A stretch of DNA of 63,730 nt from Bacillus timonensis (GTDB taxonomy: Bacteria; Bacillota; Bacilli; Bacillales; Bacillaceae_L), in contig NZ_HE610989.1 in assembly GCF_000285535.1 (NCBI RefSeq), positions 1 through 63,730 on the forward strand, written 5' to 3'. A program made the translations under genes and the position numbers. This document shows, piece after piece, positions 6,956-16,268 of this stretch. The notes beneath the pieces are model-generated. The model saw only the letters and a program-made list of their open reading frames with translations. It made no database searches and was not told the DNA's origin. Positions within the stretch are counted from its first letter, which is position 1, and each line of letters opens with the position of its first letter.

Positions 6956-8497
6956 ATGGACTATTTACTCGGAACAGATATTGGAACTTCAGGTACCAAA
7001 ACAATTTTAATGGATACCGAGGGCAATCTGATATCACAAGATTTACAAGAATATGATGTATTAACACCAAAGCCATTATGGGCGGAGCAGTGGCCAGAAG
7101 TTTGGCTTACTGCTGCAAAAACTTCGATTAAAAATACCGTGCAAAAGTCTGGTATTCCCTCTGAACAAATTCGAGGAATTGCCATTAGCGGTTTGTATGG
7201 AGGTTCTGGAATTCCTTTGGACGAAAACATGGAACCTGTTCGGCCATGTATGATTTGGATGGACAGAAGAGCTGAAAATGAAACAAAGTGGGTTAAAGAC
7301 CATATTGGAGAAGAAAAACTAGTAGAAATTACCCATAATGGGTCTGACCCTTATTATGGCTATACGAAAATACTATGGATGAAACATAATGAACCGGAAA
7401 ACTGGAAGAAAACGAAACTTTTTTTACCACCTAATGATTATGTCATCTATAAACTTACAGGTGAAATAGCAATTGATTATTCCTCTGCTGGGAATATTGG
7501 TGGCATTTTTGATATGAACACGAGAACATGGTCAAAAGAATTAATGGACCTAATGGGCATTCCTTTATCGATGATGCCTGAGAAAATTATGGAGTCTACA
7601 GATATAGTAGGTGGATTAACAGAGGAAAGTGCAGCCGAACTTGGTTTACCTGTAGGAATGCCTGTAATCGCAAGTGGAATAGATTGTGGCGCAGCTAATA
7701 TCGGTCTAGGAGTTTTTGAGTCTGGTATTTATGCAGCAGCAATCGGAACTTCGATGTGTGCGGCATTAATTTCCGATAAACCAGTGAAAGGTAAAGATCT
7801 TATTGTGTGGCCATATTTATATAATGCAAAACGACTCTCCTATTATTTTGCTGGTGGTGCCACTGCTGGCGCCATTGTAAAATGGTTCCGTAAAACATTG
7901 TGTCAATTCGAAATTGAAGCTGAAAAAGCCGGAGGAAGAAATGCGTACGACGTATTGAATGAACAAGCAGCCAACATTCCAGTTGGTAGTGAAGGCTTAA
8001 TTGTACTCCCCTACTTTATGGGTGAAAGAAGCCCTATTTGGGATTCAGATGCGAAAGGGACAATCCTTGGACTTTCATTGGCTCATACAAAAGCTCATAT
8101 TTACCGGGCATTTCTTGAAGCGGTTGCATATTCATTAAAAAATGCGATGGAAGCAACTGGGGAAAATCTTGGTGAATATATATTAATTGCTGGTGGTGCA
8201 ACAAAATCAAAATTGTGGAGGCAGATTTTTGCCGATGTTACTGGTTATCCAGTCGTTTGTCCTGTTCATGATGTTGAAGCAAATATGGGAGATGTTATGC
8301 TTGCAGGTATTGGGACTGGGCTTCTCACATTTGAGGATGTAAAGAAATGGCAAGTATTAGATGAAAAAATCATGCCAAATCAACAAAATCACCAAAGATA
8401 TAATGAGTATTATGAAGTTTATAAATCTGCCTATCATCATTTAAAGGATGATATGAAAACGTTGACAAGACTAGGTAAAATGGAAAAGGATATGTGA
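6956..8497 (+). CDS. FGGY-family carbohydrate kinase (xylulokinase-like)
   Basis: A 513-residue ATP-dependent sugar kinase. The FGGY fold shows the N-terminal phosphate motif GTDIGTSGTKT (about 6-16), WMDRRAE, a substrate loop near GIDCGAANIGLG, the GERSPIWD segment near 362 and the C-terminal IAGGATKS motif. Length and motifs match xylulokinase and related ketose kinases. It lies 157 bp after the dehydrogenase and overlaps the transporter start by 4 bp. The most likely step is phosphorylation of the ketose made by the dehydrogenase. The precise sugar cannot be read from the sequence. Confidence 0.9.
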   Translation: MDYLLGTDIGTSGTKTILMDTEGNLISQDLQEYDVLTPKPLWAEQWPEVWLTAAKTSIKNTVQKSGIPSEQIRGIAISGLYGGSGIPLDENMEPVRPCMIWMDRRAENETKWVKDHIGEEKLVEITHNGSDPYYGYTKILWMKHNEPENWKKTKLFLPPNDYVIYKLTGEIAIDYSSAGNIGGIFDMNTRTWSKELMDLMGIPLSMMPEKIMESTDIVGGLTEESAAELGLPVGMPVIASGIDCGAANIGLGVFESGIYAAAIGTSMCAALISDKPVKGKDLIVWPYLYNAKRLSYYFAGGATAGAIVKWFRKTLCQFEIEAEKAGGRNAYDVLNEQAANIPVGSEGLIVLPYFMGERSPIWDSDAKGTILGLSLAHTKAHIYRAFLEAVAYSLKNAMEATGENLGEYILIAGGATKSKLWRQIFADVTGYPVVCPVHDVEANMGDVMLAGIGTGLLTFEDVKKWQVLDEKIMPNQQNHQRYNEYYEVYKSAYHHLKDDMKTLTRLGKMEKDM

Positions 8498-9849
8498 AGA
8501 ATATGAATAAATGGACAAAAAGAATCGGATACGGAGTTGGAGATTTAGGATGTAATTTAGTATTTAGTACAATGGCGTCTTATTTAATGTTTTTTTATAC
8601 AGATGTCTTTGGTATAACAGCAGCAGTAGCTGGTACATTAATGCTCGTTACAAAAGTGATTGATGCCTTAACAGATACAGGTATGGGATTATTGGTTGAT
8701 CGGACTCATACGAGATGGGGACAAGGAAGACCCTATTTTCTAATCGGAGCTATTCCATTTGCAGTATTTACGGTTTTAACTTTTATTGTTCCTGATTTTA
8801 GCATGACTGGGAAAATCATTTGGGCATATGTCACATATACCCTATTATGTACAGCCTATACAATCGTAAATATTCCATTAAATACGATTGTACCCAGACT
8901 AACATCTGATTATCATGAACGAAATTGGTTAGTCTCTACTAGAATGATTTGCGCATTAGTAGGTACAGCATTAGTAATGTCCATTACAACTCCACTCGTT
9001 GATTTCTTTGGTCAAGGTGATACACAAAAGGGATTTTTAATTACCATGACCATCTATGGCATTACAGCGATGATTATCTTTGTTTTTACATTTATGAGTA
9101 CAAAAGAGGTTATTCCACCTTCTGTTACACATGAAAAATCATCATTTAAACAAGATTTAAAAGGATTAACAGATCAAAGTATCATTTTCTTTGTATTAAA
9201 TTTTCTCTATTTTGGTCTTTTTGTGATTCGTAATACGACCGTAATCTATTATTTTACCTATAACCTAGGTCGCACAGACTGGTTAACATTTGTTGGTCTG
9301 TTCGGAATACTATCAGGCCTACCAATGTTACTTCTTCTTCCTTGGCTTCAAAGTAAAATGCCTAAAAAACATGTGCTGCTTTTAAGCGTTGCCATTTATA
9401 TCGTTGGAGATTTATTAATCTATTTTGGCGGTTCATCAGCTATTACCCTGATTCTAGGACTAGCTATTACCGGTTTAGGGATTTACGGTATCTTTGGTGT
9501 TACCTTTGCCATCCAACCTGATGTTATTGATTATTCAGAGTTCAAAAAGAAACGAAGTATTTCTGGGATGATTGCGGCGTTTCAAGGTTTTTCAGTAAAA
9601 GGAAGCATGGGGCTAGCGAGTGCTTTTATTGGTGTTCTTTTAAATATGGGTGGTTATGTTCCAAAAGCCACACAAACAGCAACTGCGTTAAACTATATTG
9701 AAATTAGTTTTATCTGGATTCCGTTAGGTATTTGTATACTAATTGGGATTACTGCATGGTTCTATAAACTGGATAGTAAACGTGCTGAAATGGACATCGA
9801 ACTAGAACGACGCCGCACTATAACAAACCAAAATGTTATAAACATGTAA
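8494..9849 (+). CDS. GPH-family (glycoside-pentoside-hexuronide) cation symporter
   Basis: A 451-residue, 12-helix inner-membrane symporter of the MelB/XynB-like GPH family. It starts RIGYGVGDLGCNLVFSTM, a hallmark N-terminus of this family, followed by DALTDTGMGLLVDRT in the first loop region. GTG at 8494 overlaps the kinase stop; the in-frame ATG at 8503 is an alternative. As the last gene of the operon it probably imports the polyol or pentose handled by the two enzymes. A strong terminator follows. Confidence 0.88.
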   Translation: MKNMNKWTKRIGYGVGDLGCNLVFSTMASYLMFFYTDVFGITAAVAGTLMLVTKVIDALTDTGMGLLVDRTHTRWGQGRPYFLIGAIPFAVFTVLTFIVPDFSMTGKIIWAYVTYTLLCTAYTIVNIPLNTIVPRLTSDYHERNWLVSTRMICALVGTALVMSITTPLVDFFGQGDTQKGFLITMTIYGITAMIIFVFTFMSTKEVIPPSVTHEKSSFKQDLKGLTDQSIIFFVLNFLYFGLFVIRNTTVIYYFTYNLGRTDWLTFVGLFGILSGLPMLLLLPWLQSKMPKKHVLLLSVAIYIVGDLLIYFGGSSAITLILGLAITGLGIYGIFGVTFAIQPDVIDYSEFKKKRSISGMIAAFQGFSVKGSMGLASAFIGVLLNMGGYVPKATQTATALNYIEISFIWIPLGICILIGITAWFYKLDSKRAEMDIELERRRTITNQNVINM

Positions 9850-9883
9850 TGGACCATCCAAGCTCTTGCTTACCTCCATTTAC

Positions 9884-9920
9884 ACAAACGACATTCCTTC
9901 CTGGGATGTCGTTTGTTTAT
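9884..9920 (+). terminator. Terminator of the polyol operon
   Basis: ACAAACGACA (9884-9893) pairs with TGTCGTTTGT (9907-9916), followed by a short T-rich tail. Confidence 0.8.
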
Positions 9921-9964
9921 GCTCTTCACCACCTACTCTGCACACATTGCCATCCTATATAGTT

Positions 9965-10150
9965 ATTCGTTTAGTAAACCCTATTATCATATGAAATGAA
10001 TGTAGGTATTCGTTTAGTAGACTCTTCTGTGTTTAGGCAAGTAGCAAGAAATTCGTTTACTAAACTTTTAAAAAGTTTGCAAAATCCTAGGACAATCGCT
10101 TACTAGAATCTAGGTACGTACTGTAATCCGATGACATTCGTACGTTAAGG
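9965..10150. repeat. 43-bp-periodic repeat array
   Basis: In the 500-bp gap before the ArsB-like gene, the 15-mers ATTCGTTTAGTAAAC (9965), ATTCGTTTAGTAGAC (10008) and ATTCGTTTACTAAAC (10051) are exactly 43 bp apart. A degenerate fourth (AATCGCTTACTAGAA, 10094, 11 of 15 matches) keeps the phase, and a fifth partial copy begins at about 10136. The core GTTTAGTAAAC is near-palindromic. The 28-bp intervals are not alike. I see no promoter tied to it. It may be a binding-site array or a decayed tandem repeat. Confidence 0.6.
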
Positions 10151-10353
10151 ACTCTAGTGGATTTATAAAAAAATAGGTACAAACCCTATTCCCTCCATTT
10201 TCTAGTTACATATATATACATTAAAACATTAGAGAGATAGATAGATGGGAGGGACATTCATCATCATACTTTTACAAAAAATCACGAACGTATAGGAGGT
10301 AATATCATTTCAGGAAAATGACCCTGAACCATAAAAATAGAAAAGGTGAAAAT

Positions 10354-11715
10354 ATGAGTATGTTAACCGGTTGGATAACCATCATCACATTTTTGGTTAC
10401 TCTCGGATTTATCCTTTGGAGGCCCAGGGGGATTAATGAAGCTTTACCCGCCTCATTAGGTGCAATTGTTGTTGTAATGATTGGGAGTGTATCCATTTCA
10501 GATCTTGGGATTATTACTAACACCATTAGTGGGGCGGCTATTACGATTATGGCAACGATTGTCATGGCAATTGTGTTAGAAAGCTTTGGATTCTTTCATT
10601 GGATGGCGGAGAAACTTGCAGAAAAAGCAAAGGGTTCAGGTATACGATTATTCTGGTACGTAAACCTACTTTGCTTTCTGATGACACTCTTCTTCAACAA
10701 CGATGGAAGTATCTTAATTACAACTCCAATCCTAGTCATGCTATTAAACAATATGGGGTTAAAAAATCATCAAAAGATTCCGTATTTGCTTTCAGGTGCC
10801 TTAGTTGCAACTGCTTCTAGTGCTCCAATTGGTGTAAGTAACATTGTTAATTTAATTGCGCTAAAAATCGTCGAAATGGATTTGTGGTTGCATACAGCGA
10901 TGATGTTTGTTCCTGCAACACTTGGATTATTACTACTGACATGGTTGTTGTTTCTTCGTTTTAAAAAAGTCTTACCTAAAACAGTTCCTACTAATGTTAC
11001 AGGTCTTTCAAGAGCAGACTATCATCCACTTAAAAAACGAAAAGGAATCCAACACGCTTCAGAAAAAGCACGTTCAAATTTTATGAGAAATGTCTTGTTG
11101 TTTGTATTCGCAGTTCGTTGTAGCCTATTTCTCGCTTCCTTTTTACACATCCCCATTTCGTTAATGGCCGTTTTAGGATCAATCATTCTTTTAATTTGGA
11201 GATGGATTTACTTAAAACAATCTCCTGCCGATATGATTAAAAAAACGCCATGGTATATAATCGTATTCGCTTTTGGTATGTATACCATTATTTACGGTCT
11301 CAATAACATCGGTCTAACAGACTGGCTGATTACTTTTATGAAGCCAATGGTTTCTGGAAGTCTACTCAACGCAAGTATTATGATGGGCGGCTTACTAACG
11401 ATACTTTCCAATATATTTAATAATCACCCTGCCCTAATGGTTGGTACGCTCACTTTAATGAATATGGATCTTAGTTTACTAGAATTAAAGATTGCCTACC
11501 TCGCGAATGTAATTGGGAGTGACATGGGGTCGTTGCTACTTCCAATGGGAACACTTGCTACGCTCATGTGGATGCATATCGTAAGGAAAGGAAAAGTAAA
11601 AATCACGTGGATGCAGTATATGAAAATCACATTTGTCGTTATACCACCTGCAACATTATTTACTCTCTTCATTTTATATTATTGGGTTTATTGGCTTTTT
11701 GCTGGCGCGCTTTAA
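10354..11715 (+). CDS. ArsB/NhaD-superfamily ion pump (arsenite efflux type)
   Basis: A 453-residue integral membrane protein with about 11-12 helices. FFNNDGSILITTPI near residue 120 corresponds to the ANDGAALILTPI signature of ArsB, and the second-half repeat contains SNIFNNHPALMVG. The probable activity is arsenite or antimonite extrusion. However, no arsR or arsC lies nearby, so another substrate of this family is possible. The start at 10354 follows AAAGGTG. A strong AGGAGG at 10294-10299 has no usable start codon at the right distance. It forms an apparent operon with the Sm-like protein 30 bp downstream. Confidence 0.8.
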   Translation: MSMLTGWITIITFLVTLGFILWRPRGINEALPASLGAIVVVMIGSVSISDLGIITNTISGAAITIMATIVMAIVLESFGFFHWMAEKLAEKAKGSGIRLFWYVNLLCFLMTLFFNNDGSILITTPILVMLLNNMGLKNHQKIPYLLSGALVATASSAPIGVSNIVNLIALKIVEMDLWLHTAMMFVPATLGLLLLTWLLFLRFKKVLPKTVPTNVTGLSRADYHPLKKRKGIQHASEKARSNFMRNVLLFVFAVRCSLFLASFLHIPISLMAVLGSIILLIWRWIYLKQSPADMIKKTPWYIIVFAFGMYTIIYGLNNIGLTDWLITFMKPMVSGSLLNASIMMGGLLTILSNIFNNHPALMVGTLTLMNMDLSLLELKIAYLANVIGSDMGSLLLPMGTLATLMWMHIVRKGKVKITWMQYMKITFVVIPPATLFTLFILYYWVYWLFAGAL

Positions 11716-11745
11716 CAATAACAATTTTAAAAAAGGAGAATTAAC

Positions 11746-12417
11746 ATGTATATAGATTTTGTTGAGTTAGTAGGGAAGAAAATTGAGGTTGAACTTTCTG
11801 GAGGTATTTTTCACAAAGGGGTTCTAATAGATTGTGGATTAGACATTCTTGTCATTTACTCCAATTATTCCTTCCTTTATATTCCATTCACTCATGTACA
11901 AAAGTTAAAAGAAACGAGTTTTGAGGATAATGATTTATCTAACAGTCCTCCTTCAGAAAAACCAATTGAAACAGATGTCGTTTCCTATCGAAAAGCACTA
12001 ACCGTTGCTAAAGGAATGCATGTCCAAATTTATGTAACGGGAAAAAAAGCGATTCATGGGACTCTTGGCTCGATTATGAACGATTATTTTGTATTTCATT
12101 CGCCTGTGTATAAAACAATGTATATTCCACTAAATCACATAAAATGGTTAATACCGTATCCTGCTAACAAAACACCATACTCATTAGATAAGGATAGCCC
12201 GTCATTAGCACCCGAATTATCAATCCCTGTTGCTAGATCATTTACAGAGCAATTGAAAAAGCTAGAAAATAAACTTGTGATGATTGATGTTGGAGAGCAT
12301 TCAGATAAAATTGGTGTACTTCAAAAGTTTCGTAATAACAAAATCACTCTCATTTCAGCCGATGGGGAACGTATTTATCGGAATGTGGAGCATATAAAAA
12401 CGATTCATTTACTGTAA
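11746..12417 (+). CDS. Protein with three Sm/SH3-like beta-barrel repeats, function unknown
   Basis: A 223-residue soluble protein that I do not recognise by name. Three similar segments are visible: about 1-52 (VGKKIEVELSGG...FHKGVLIDCG...YIPFTHVQKL), 80-135 (KGMHVQIYVTGK...HGTLGSI...YIPLNHIKWL) and 165-223 (LENKLVMIDVGE...IGVLQKF...RNVEHIKTI). Each has the pattern of a short strand pair, a G-x-L turn and a closing I/P-x-x-H-I/V strand. This resembles Sm-like modules found in Bacillus DUF2642-type and spore-associated proteins. It is cotranscribed with the ArsB-like pump and followed by a terminator. No signal peptide. Confidence 0.7.
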   Translation: MYIDFVELVGKKIEVELSGGIFHKGVLIDCGLDILVIYSNYSFLYIPFTHVQKLKETSFEDNDLSNSPPSEKPIETDVVSYRKALTVAKGMHVQIYVTGKKAIHGTLGSIMNDYFVFHSPVYKTMYIPLNHIKWLIPYPANKTPYSLDKDSPSLAPELSIPVARSFTEQLKKLENKLVMIDVGEHSDKIGVLQKFRNNKITLISADGERIYRNVEHIKTIHLL

Positions 12418-12539
12418 AGATAGTGAGAAATGATGTAATAAGGAAGAATGTGATGCCTAAATGTTATGTAAAAGAAAAAAAGAATAATCCACCCTATCTG
12501 GCCAAAAGGATGGATTACTCTGTTACACTAGAATATCCT

Positions 12540-12569
12540 GACCGTGTCGCTATGTCACGGTCTTTTTTT
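12540..12569 (+). terminator. Terminator of the arsB-like operon
   Basis: GACCGTG (12540-12546) pairs with CACGGTC (12556-12562), followed by seven T. Another hairpin (TAATCCA/TGGATTA, 12484-12516) lies just upstream. Confidence 0.85.
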
Positions 12570-12671
12570 AGTGTACTACCTATTCTTAGGATATGTTTTT
12601 CCGCACCATTTTGTTCGCGAAAAAAACACTTTCACCATAATTGGGAATGAGGGACACACTTCCGTGTCCCA

Positions 12672-14405
12672 CTACGTTAACTGCTGCTCTGCAAAACTCC
12701 GATACAGTTCATGTGACTCAATTAATTCTTGGTGAGTCCCCTTCCCTGTAACCTCCCCTTTTTCGATAAAAATGATTTGATCGGCGTCAACAATTGTTGA
12801 CAATCGGTGGGCAATAACAAAGGTAGTTCGCCCTTCCATTAGTCGCGAAAGCGCTTCTTGGACAATGCTTTCCGACTGACTATCAAGGCTTGCGGTTGCT
12901 TCGTCCATCATAAGAATCTTTGGATCGCGTAGGAACGCACGTGCAATCGCAATTCGTTGCCTTTGTCCACCCGATAATTTCACACCACGTTCACCTACTT
13001 CAGTATCTAATCCCTGTGAGAATGCTTGAATGAACTCATCAGCATAGGCCATTTTTGCAACTTCCCACAACCGTTCATCAGATATTTGTTTTGCGTTTTT
13101 CAGTCCATAGCATAAATTTTCCCGTATGGTTCCAGCCATCATCGCACTTTCTTGTGAGACATAACCAATTTGACTACGCCATGATTCAATTGAAAGCTCA
13201 TGGATAGGAGTGTCCCCGATACGAATTTCACCAGCTGTAGGTTCATAATACCGTTCTAGCAAGCCAAACATCGTTGTTTTTCCACCACCACTTGGACCCG
13301 CAAATGCAATCATTTGACCCGGTTTTGCTTCAAAGGAGACTCCATGAATAACTGGCTCCTCTTCACTATACGCAAACGATACCTGTTCAACATGAATCGG
13401 CAAATTCGAGATATCCATATCTTTTCCTTTTTGACCTTCTTCTAATGGCAGCTCAATAATCCCAATAATCCGCTCGGTTGCTCCTTTTGCTTTTTGAAGC
13501 TGGGTAAAGAACATGGCAAAAGAAGTGATTGGAAAAATAATTTGAAACAGATACAACAGGAATGCGACGAGTGATCCTGTTGTCATCGACCCATTAGCGA
13601 CACGAATTCCACCATACCCGATGATAATTACAATCACAATCATAACAATGGTGTACATAATTGGGCCAATCAGTGCAAAGATTCTCGCCTCTTTTAACCC
13701 AAATGAAAGTAAATTTCGAACCCCATTGATTCCTTTTTCCTCTTCAAAGCCTTCTGCTGTTGAAGATTTCATGAGCCGTATCTCACTGATGGTTTGTTGA
13801 ATTTTTCCTGTAAACGTTGCGGTTTCATCCTGCAGGCCACGTGATATTTTCGCCATCTTCTTCCCAAGTGGCATCATGATGACCATTGTAAGAGGTACGG
13901 AAATTAGCATGAGAAGCGTCATTTTCCAATCCATTATCAGTAAGATAATGATGGCCCCGATAATAGATATGACTCCTGTGATAAATTGTGGAAAATGCTG
14001 AGAGATTAAATCTTTCACAATTCCCGTATCATTCACAACTCGGCTCACAGACTCTCCGCTTTGTTGCTTATCAAAATAGCTTACCGGTAAACGGATGAGT
14101 TTTTCCCACATCTTTTCACGTAATCGTGCAACTATCCGTTGACCCACTGCAGCAAGCATGTAAGTCGAAACTCCATCAATTACCGCCTGTAAAATAAATA
14201 CCGCTGCAATAATCGCAATCAGTGCGGCATTAATCGATATTCCAGAAAACCCATCAACAAGCTCCCGTGTTAATAACGGAATCGAAAGCCCCACAAATGT
14301 TGTAATAATGCTTCCCGCTAAACCAACCCCTAAGGCCGCCTTCGGAATATTGGTCGACAAAATTAATTTAAAAAACGGCTTTAACCCATTTTCTTCATTT
14401 TTCAT
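12672..14405 (-). CDS. bmrA: ABC multidrug exporter, BmrA type
   Basis: A 577-residue half-transporter with a six-helix membrane domain (about 1-310) fused to an ATPase. It shows Walker A GPSGGGKTT, Q-loop QES, signature LSGGQRQR, Walker B ILMMDEATASLD and the H-loop in IAHRLST. It resembles the BmrA/LmrA family of homodimeric drug exporters along its length, including the terminal SHELYRSFAEQQL. The start at 14405 is preferred because AAGGAG lies inside the coding region implied by the earlier Met (14423). The gene is monocistronic. Natural substrates are unknown; drug export is known for the family. Confidence 0.9.
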   Translation of the reverse strand: MKNEENGLKPFFKLILSTNIPKAALGVGLAGSIITTFVGLSIPLLTRELVDGFSGISINAALIAIIAAVFILQAVIDGVSTYMLAAVGQRIVARLREKMWEKLIRLPVSYFDKQQSGESVSRVVNDTGIVKDLISQHFPQFITGVISIIGAIIILLIMDWKMTLLMLISVPLTMVIMMPLGKKMAKISRGLQDETATFTGKIQQTISEIRLMKSSTAEGFEEEKGINGVRNLLSFGLKEARIFALIGPIMYTIVMIVIVIIIGYGGIRVANGSMTTGSLVAFLLYLFQIIFPITSFAMFFTQLQKAKGATERIIGIIELPLEEGQKGKDMDISNLPIHVEQVSFAYSEEEPVIHGVSFEAKPGQMIAFAGPSGGGKTTMFGLLERYYEPTAGEIRIGDTPIHELSIESWRSQIGYVSQESAMMAGTIRENLCYGLKNAKQISDERLWEVAKMAYADEFIQAFSQGLDTEVGERGVKLSGGQRQRIAIARAFLRDPKILMMDEATASLDSQSESIVQEALSRLMEGRTTFVIAHRLSTIVDADQIIFIEKGEVTGKGTHQELIESHELYRSFAEQQLT

Positions 14406-14564
14406 ATGTATGAACTCCTTCACATAATCCTACCTCATTATTACGAACCAATTCCTAAAAAGTTACACGTTTGGGACAGGTCCATTATCCCAAATTATAC
14501 AAAAATCTAAACATGGCACCATTTTCAATTACCCCACATAAACTGATTAAAATGGGGTGATCAA

Positions 14565-15026
14565 ATGAAACGATGGTTGAAAACCTTGATTTTGATTTAT
14601 CTTTGCATCTTATTTTTTGGTAGTTTTTTAGCAGTAGGTGCATTGTGGATTGGTGTATTTGAAGAATCATTCCCTAAGTTAGCGGAAATTGAAATTTTCT
14701 TGTATTATTTTTTTGCCGGCGCAATTGGTGGCTCGCTTAGACATCTATATATGTTTTGTTCGCACTATATGAATGACGAAGAAATTGATCCCAGGCATTG
14801 GGTCATGTATATTTTCTTTCCGCTTTTTGCAACTGGAACAGCTGTCATCGCCGTAAATTTAATTCAAAGCGGAATTTTGATGATTGATTTCACCGATAAT
14901 CTTGATGGCCCTTATGCTCAAGTCAGTGTCGCCTTTTTTGTTGGGTTTGGCTTTAACCGGTTTCTTAATAAACTAAATGAAATATCAACTGGCTTGTTTG
15001 ATATGAAAAAACAAAAACAGGACTGA
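14565..15026 (+). CDS. Small membrane protein of unknown function
   Basis: 153 residues with about four membrane helices: 7-30 (LILIYLCILFFGSFLAVGAL), 43-62 (FLYYFFAGAIGGS), 80-100 (VMYIFFPLFATGTAVIAV) and 118-135. A short charged tail follows. I do not recognise the family. It has a good ribosome binding site (GGGGTGATC) and shares a bidirectional terminator (15019-15047) with the convergent permease gene. Conserved-looking features are the GGSLRHLY motif and the acidic stretch MNDEEIDPRHW. Confidence 0.6.
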   Translation: MKRWLKTLILIYLCILFFGSFLAVGALWIGVFEESFPKLAEIEIFLYYFFAGAIGGSLRHLYMFCSHYMNDEEIDPRHWVMYIFFPLFATGTAVIAVNLIQSGILMIDFTDNLDGPYAQVSVAFFVGFGFNRFLNKLNEISTGLFDMKKQKQD

Positions 15027-15047
15027 GGATGAGTGCCTCAGTCCTTT
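15019..15047. terminator. Bidirectional terminator
   Basis: A perfect 10-bp stem AGGACTGAGG/CCTCAGTCCT, with T-rich sequence on both exits, lies between convergent genes. Confidence 0.85.
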
Positions 15048-15055
15048 CATTTTGT

Positions 15056-15964
15056 TTAGATAAGGTGTGCAAATACATATAAAATTACGATACTCACTAA
15101 AATCGTAATATTTGTTGCAGTTGCAATTAGTCGTATGTTTTCGTTACTGTATTTGAATTCAACTGCAAATGTGAGTGCCGAAGCAGCAACTGGTAATAAC
15201 ATGCCGATTAATATCGTATATCGGAACATATCTTCATATGGAAGTAAAAAGAACAATGTAACTCCTACAAGCAAGCCTATTCCATATCGGAATGTTAAAA
15301 ATTTCAACATTGGCTTCAAAAACTGTTTTTCAAATTTAAAATTCAAATACAAGCCCAATAGAAGTAAGCTAAGAGGAATATTAGCACCGGATATGGTGCT
15401 TGCTATATCAATGACCACACCAGGTAACTTAATATGACTGTAATTTAAAATGCTCGCAAATAGATATGTCATTAATGGAATTGACTTAACAAGTTTTTTT
15501 CCAATTTCAACGGGTTTCAAACTTAACCCTTCCTTTGAAAAATAGCTTCCCATAATAAAAGCAATTCCAAAAACAAGGAAAGATGTTCCCACATCGAACA
15601 TACTAAAATACGTCAATCCATCTATTCCCCAGATGGCAAATACAAGCGGAAACGCGAATAAGCCTACATTAAATCCTGAAGACATCATTAAAAAAGAGCC
15701 CTTAACCTCTTTTTCTTCATTTTTGAAGATGAGCAAGCCCAAAAAAGAGATGATGATTCCGTACACGAGTACAACAATGGGGAGTAAAATGAGGCTGGGT
15801 TGAACTTCAACAGAATCAAATGTCACAAGCACTAAAGCCGGGAGCGTAATTTTAAAGATGAGTTTGGAGATTACCTCCCCATCCTTCTCCTGCAAAATAT
15901 GAATTCGTTTTAAAAAGTACCCGAGCGCAATGATGATAATAATATAAAAAAATTCCTGGTTCAT
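15056..15964 (-). CDS. AEC-family (auxin efflux carrier-like) permease
   Basis: A 302-residue membrane protein with about ten helices arranged as two five-helix repeats, typical of AEC/MleP transporters for malate and related organic acids. It has the N-terminal LKRIHILQEKDGEVISKL and the central SGFNVGLFAFPLVFAIWG, which match the conserved crossover regions of the family. GAGGAG precedes the start. No metabolic gene is adjacent, so the substrate is open. Confidence 0.85.
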   Translation of the reverse strand: MNQEFFYIIIIIALGYFLKRIHILQEKDGEVISKLIFKITLPALVLVTFDSVEVQPSLILLPIVVLVYGIIISFLGLLIFKNEEKEVKGSFLMMSSGFNVGLFAFPLVFAIWGIDGLTYFSMFDVGTSFLVFGIAFIMGSYFSKEGLSLKPVEIGKKLVKSIPLMTYLFASILNYSHIKLPGVVIDIASTISGANIPLSLLLLGLYLNFKFEKQFLKPMLKFLTFRYGIGLLVGVTLFFLLPYEDMFRYTILIGMLLPVAASALTFAVEFKYSNENIRLIATATNITILVSIVILYVFAHLI

Positions 15965-16268
15965 GAAAGCATGCTCCTCTATCTATCAAAATACTACTCT
16001 AGTATACAGCATGCTGGGTCAAAGGGACAGGTCCCTTGTCCCAAATTTAATAACCTCGTTCACATTAAGAACTCTGTTACTTTCTCATTCCCACACCAAC
16101 ATGAATTCTTCATTATCGAAGAATAGTACTTTATTCGTTATGAAAATGTTTCTTACGTGGCAACCTTAAAACTATAAAAACATTCTAAGGGTAACACGTT
16201 TACAAGTTATGACTTCCGTTGTTATAATCTAAGTAATTCTTTATTAAGAACAAAAAGGAGGAGTTAGA

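Noticed and set aside
9965-10150. Possible CRISPR array (regular repeats and 28-bp intervals)
   Set aside because: Repeats are only about 15 bp and vary between copies, only three are good, and no cas genes are present in the window.
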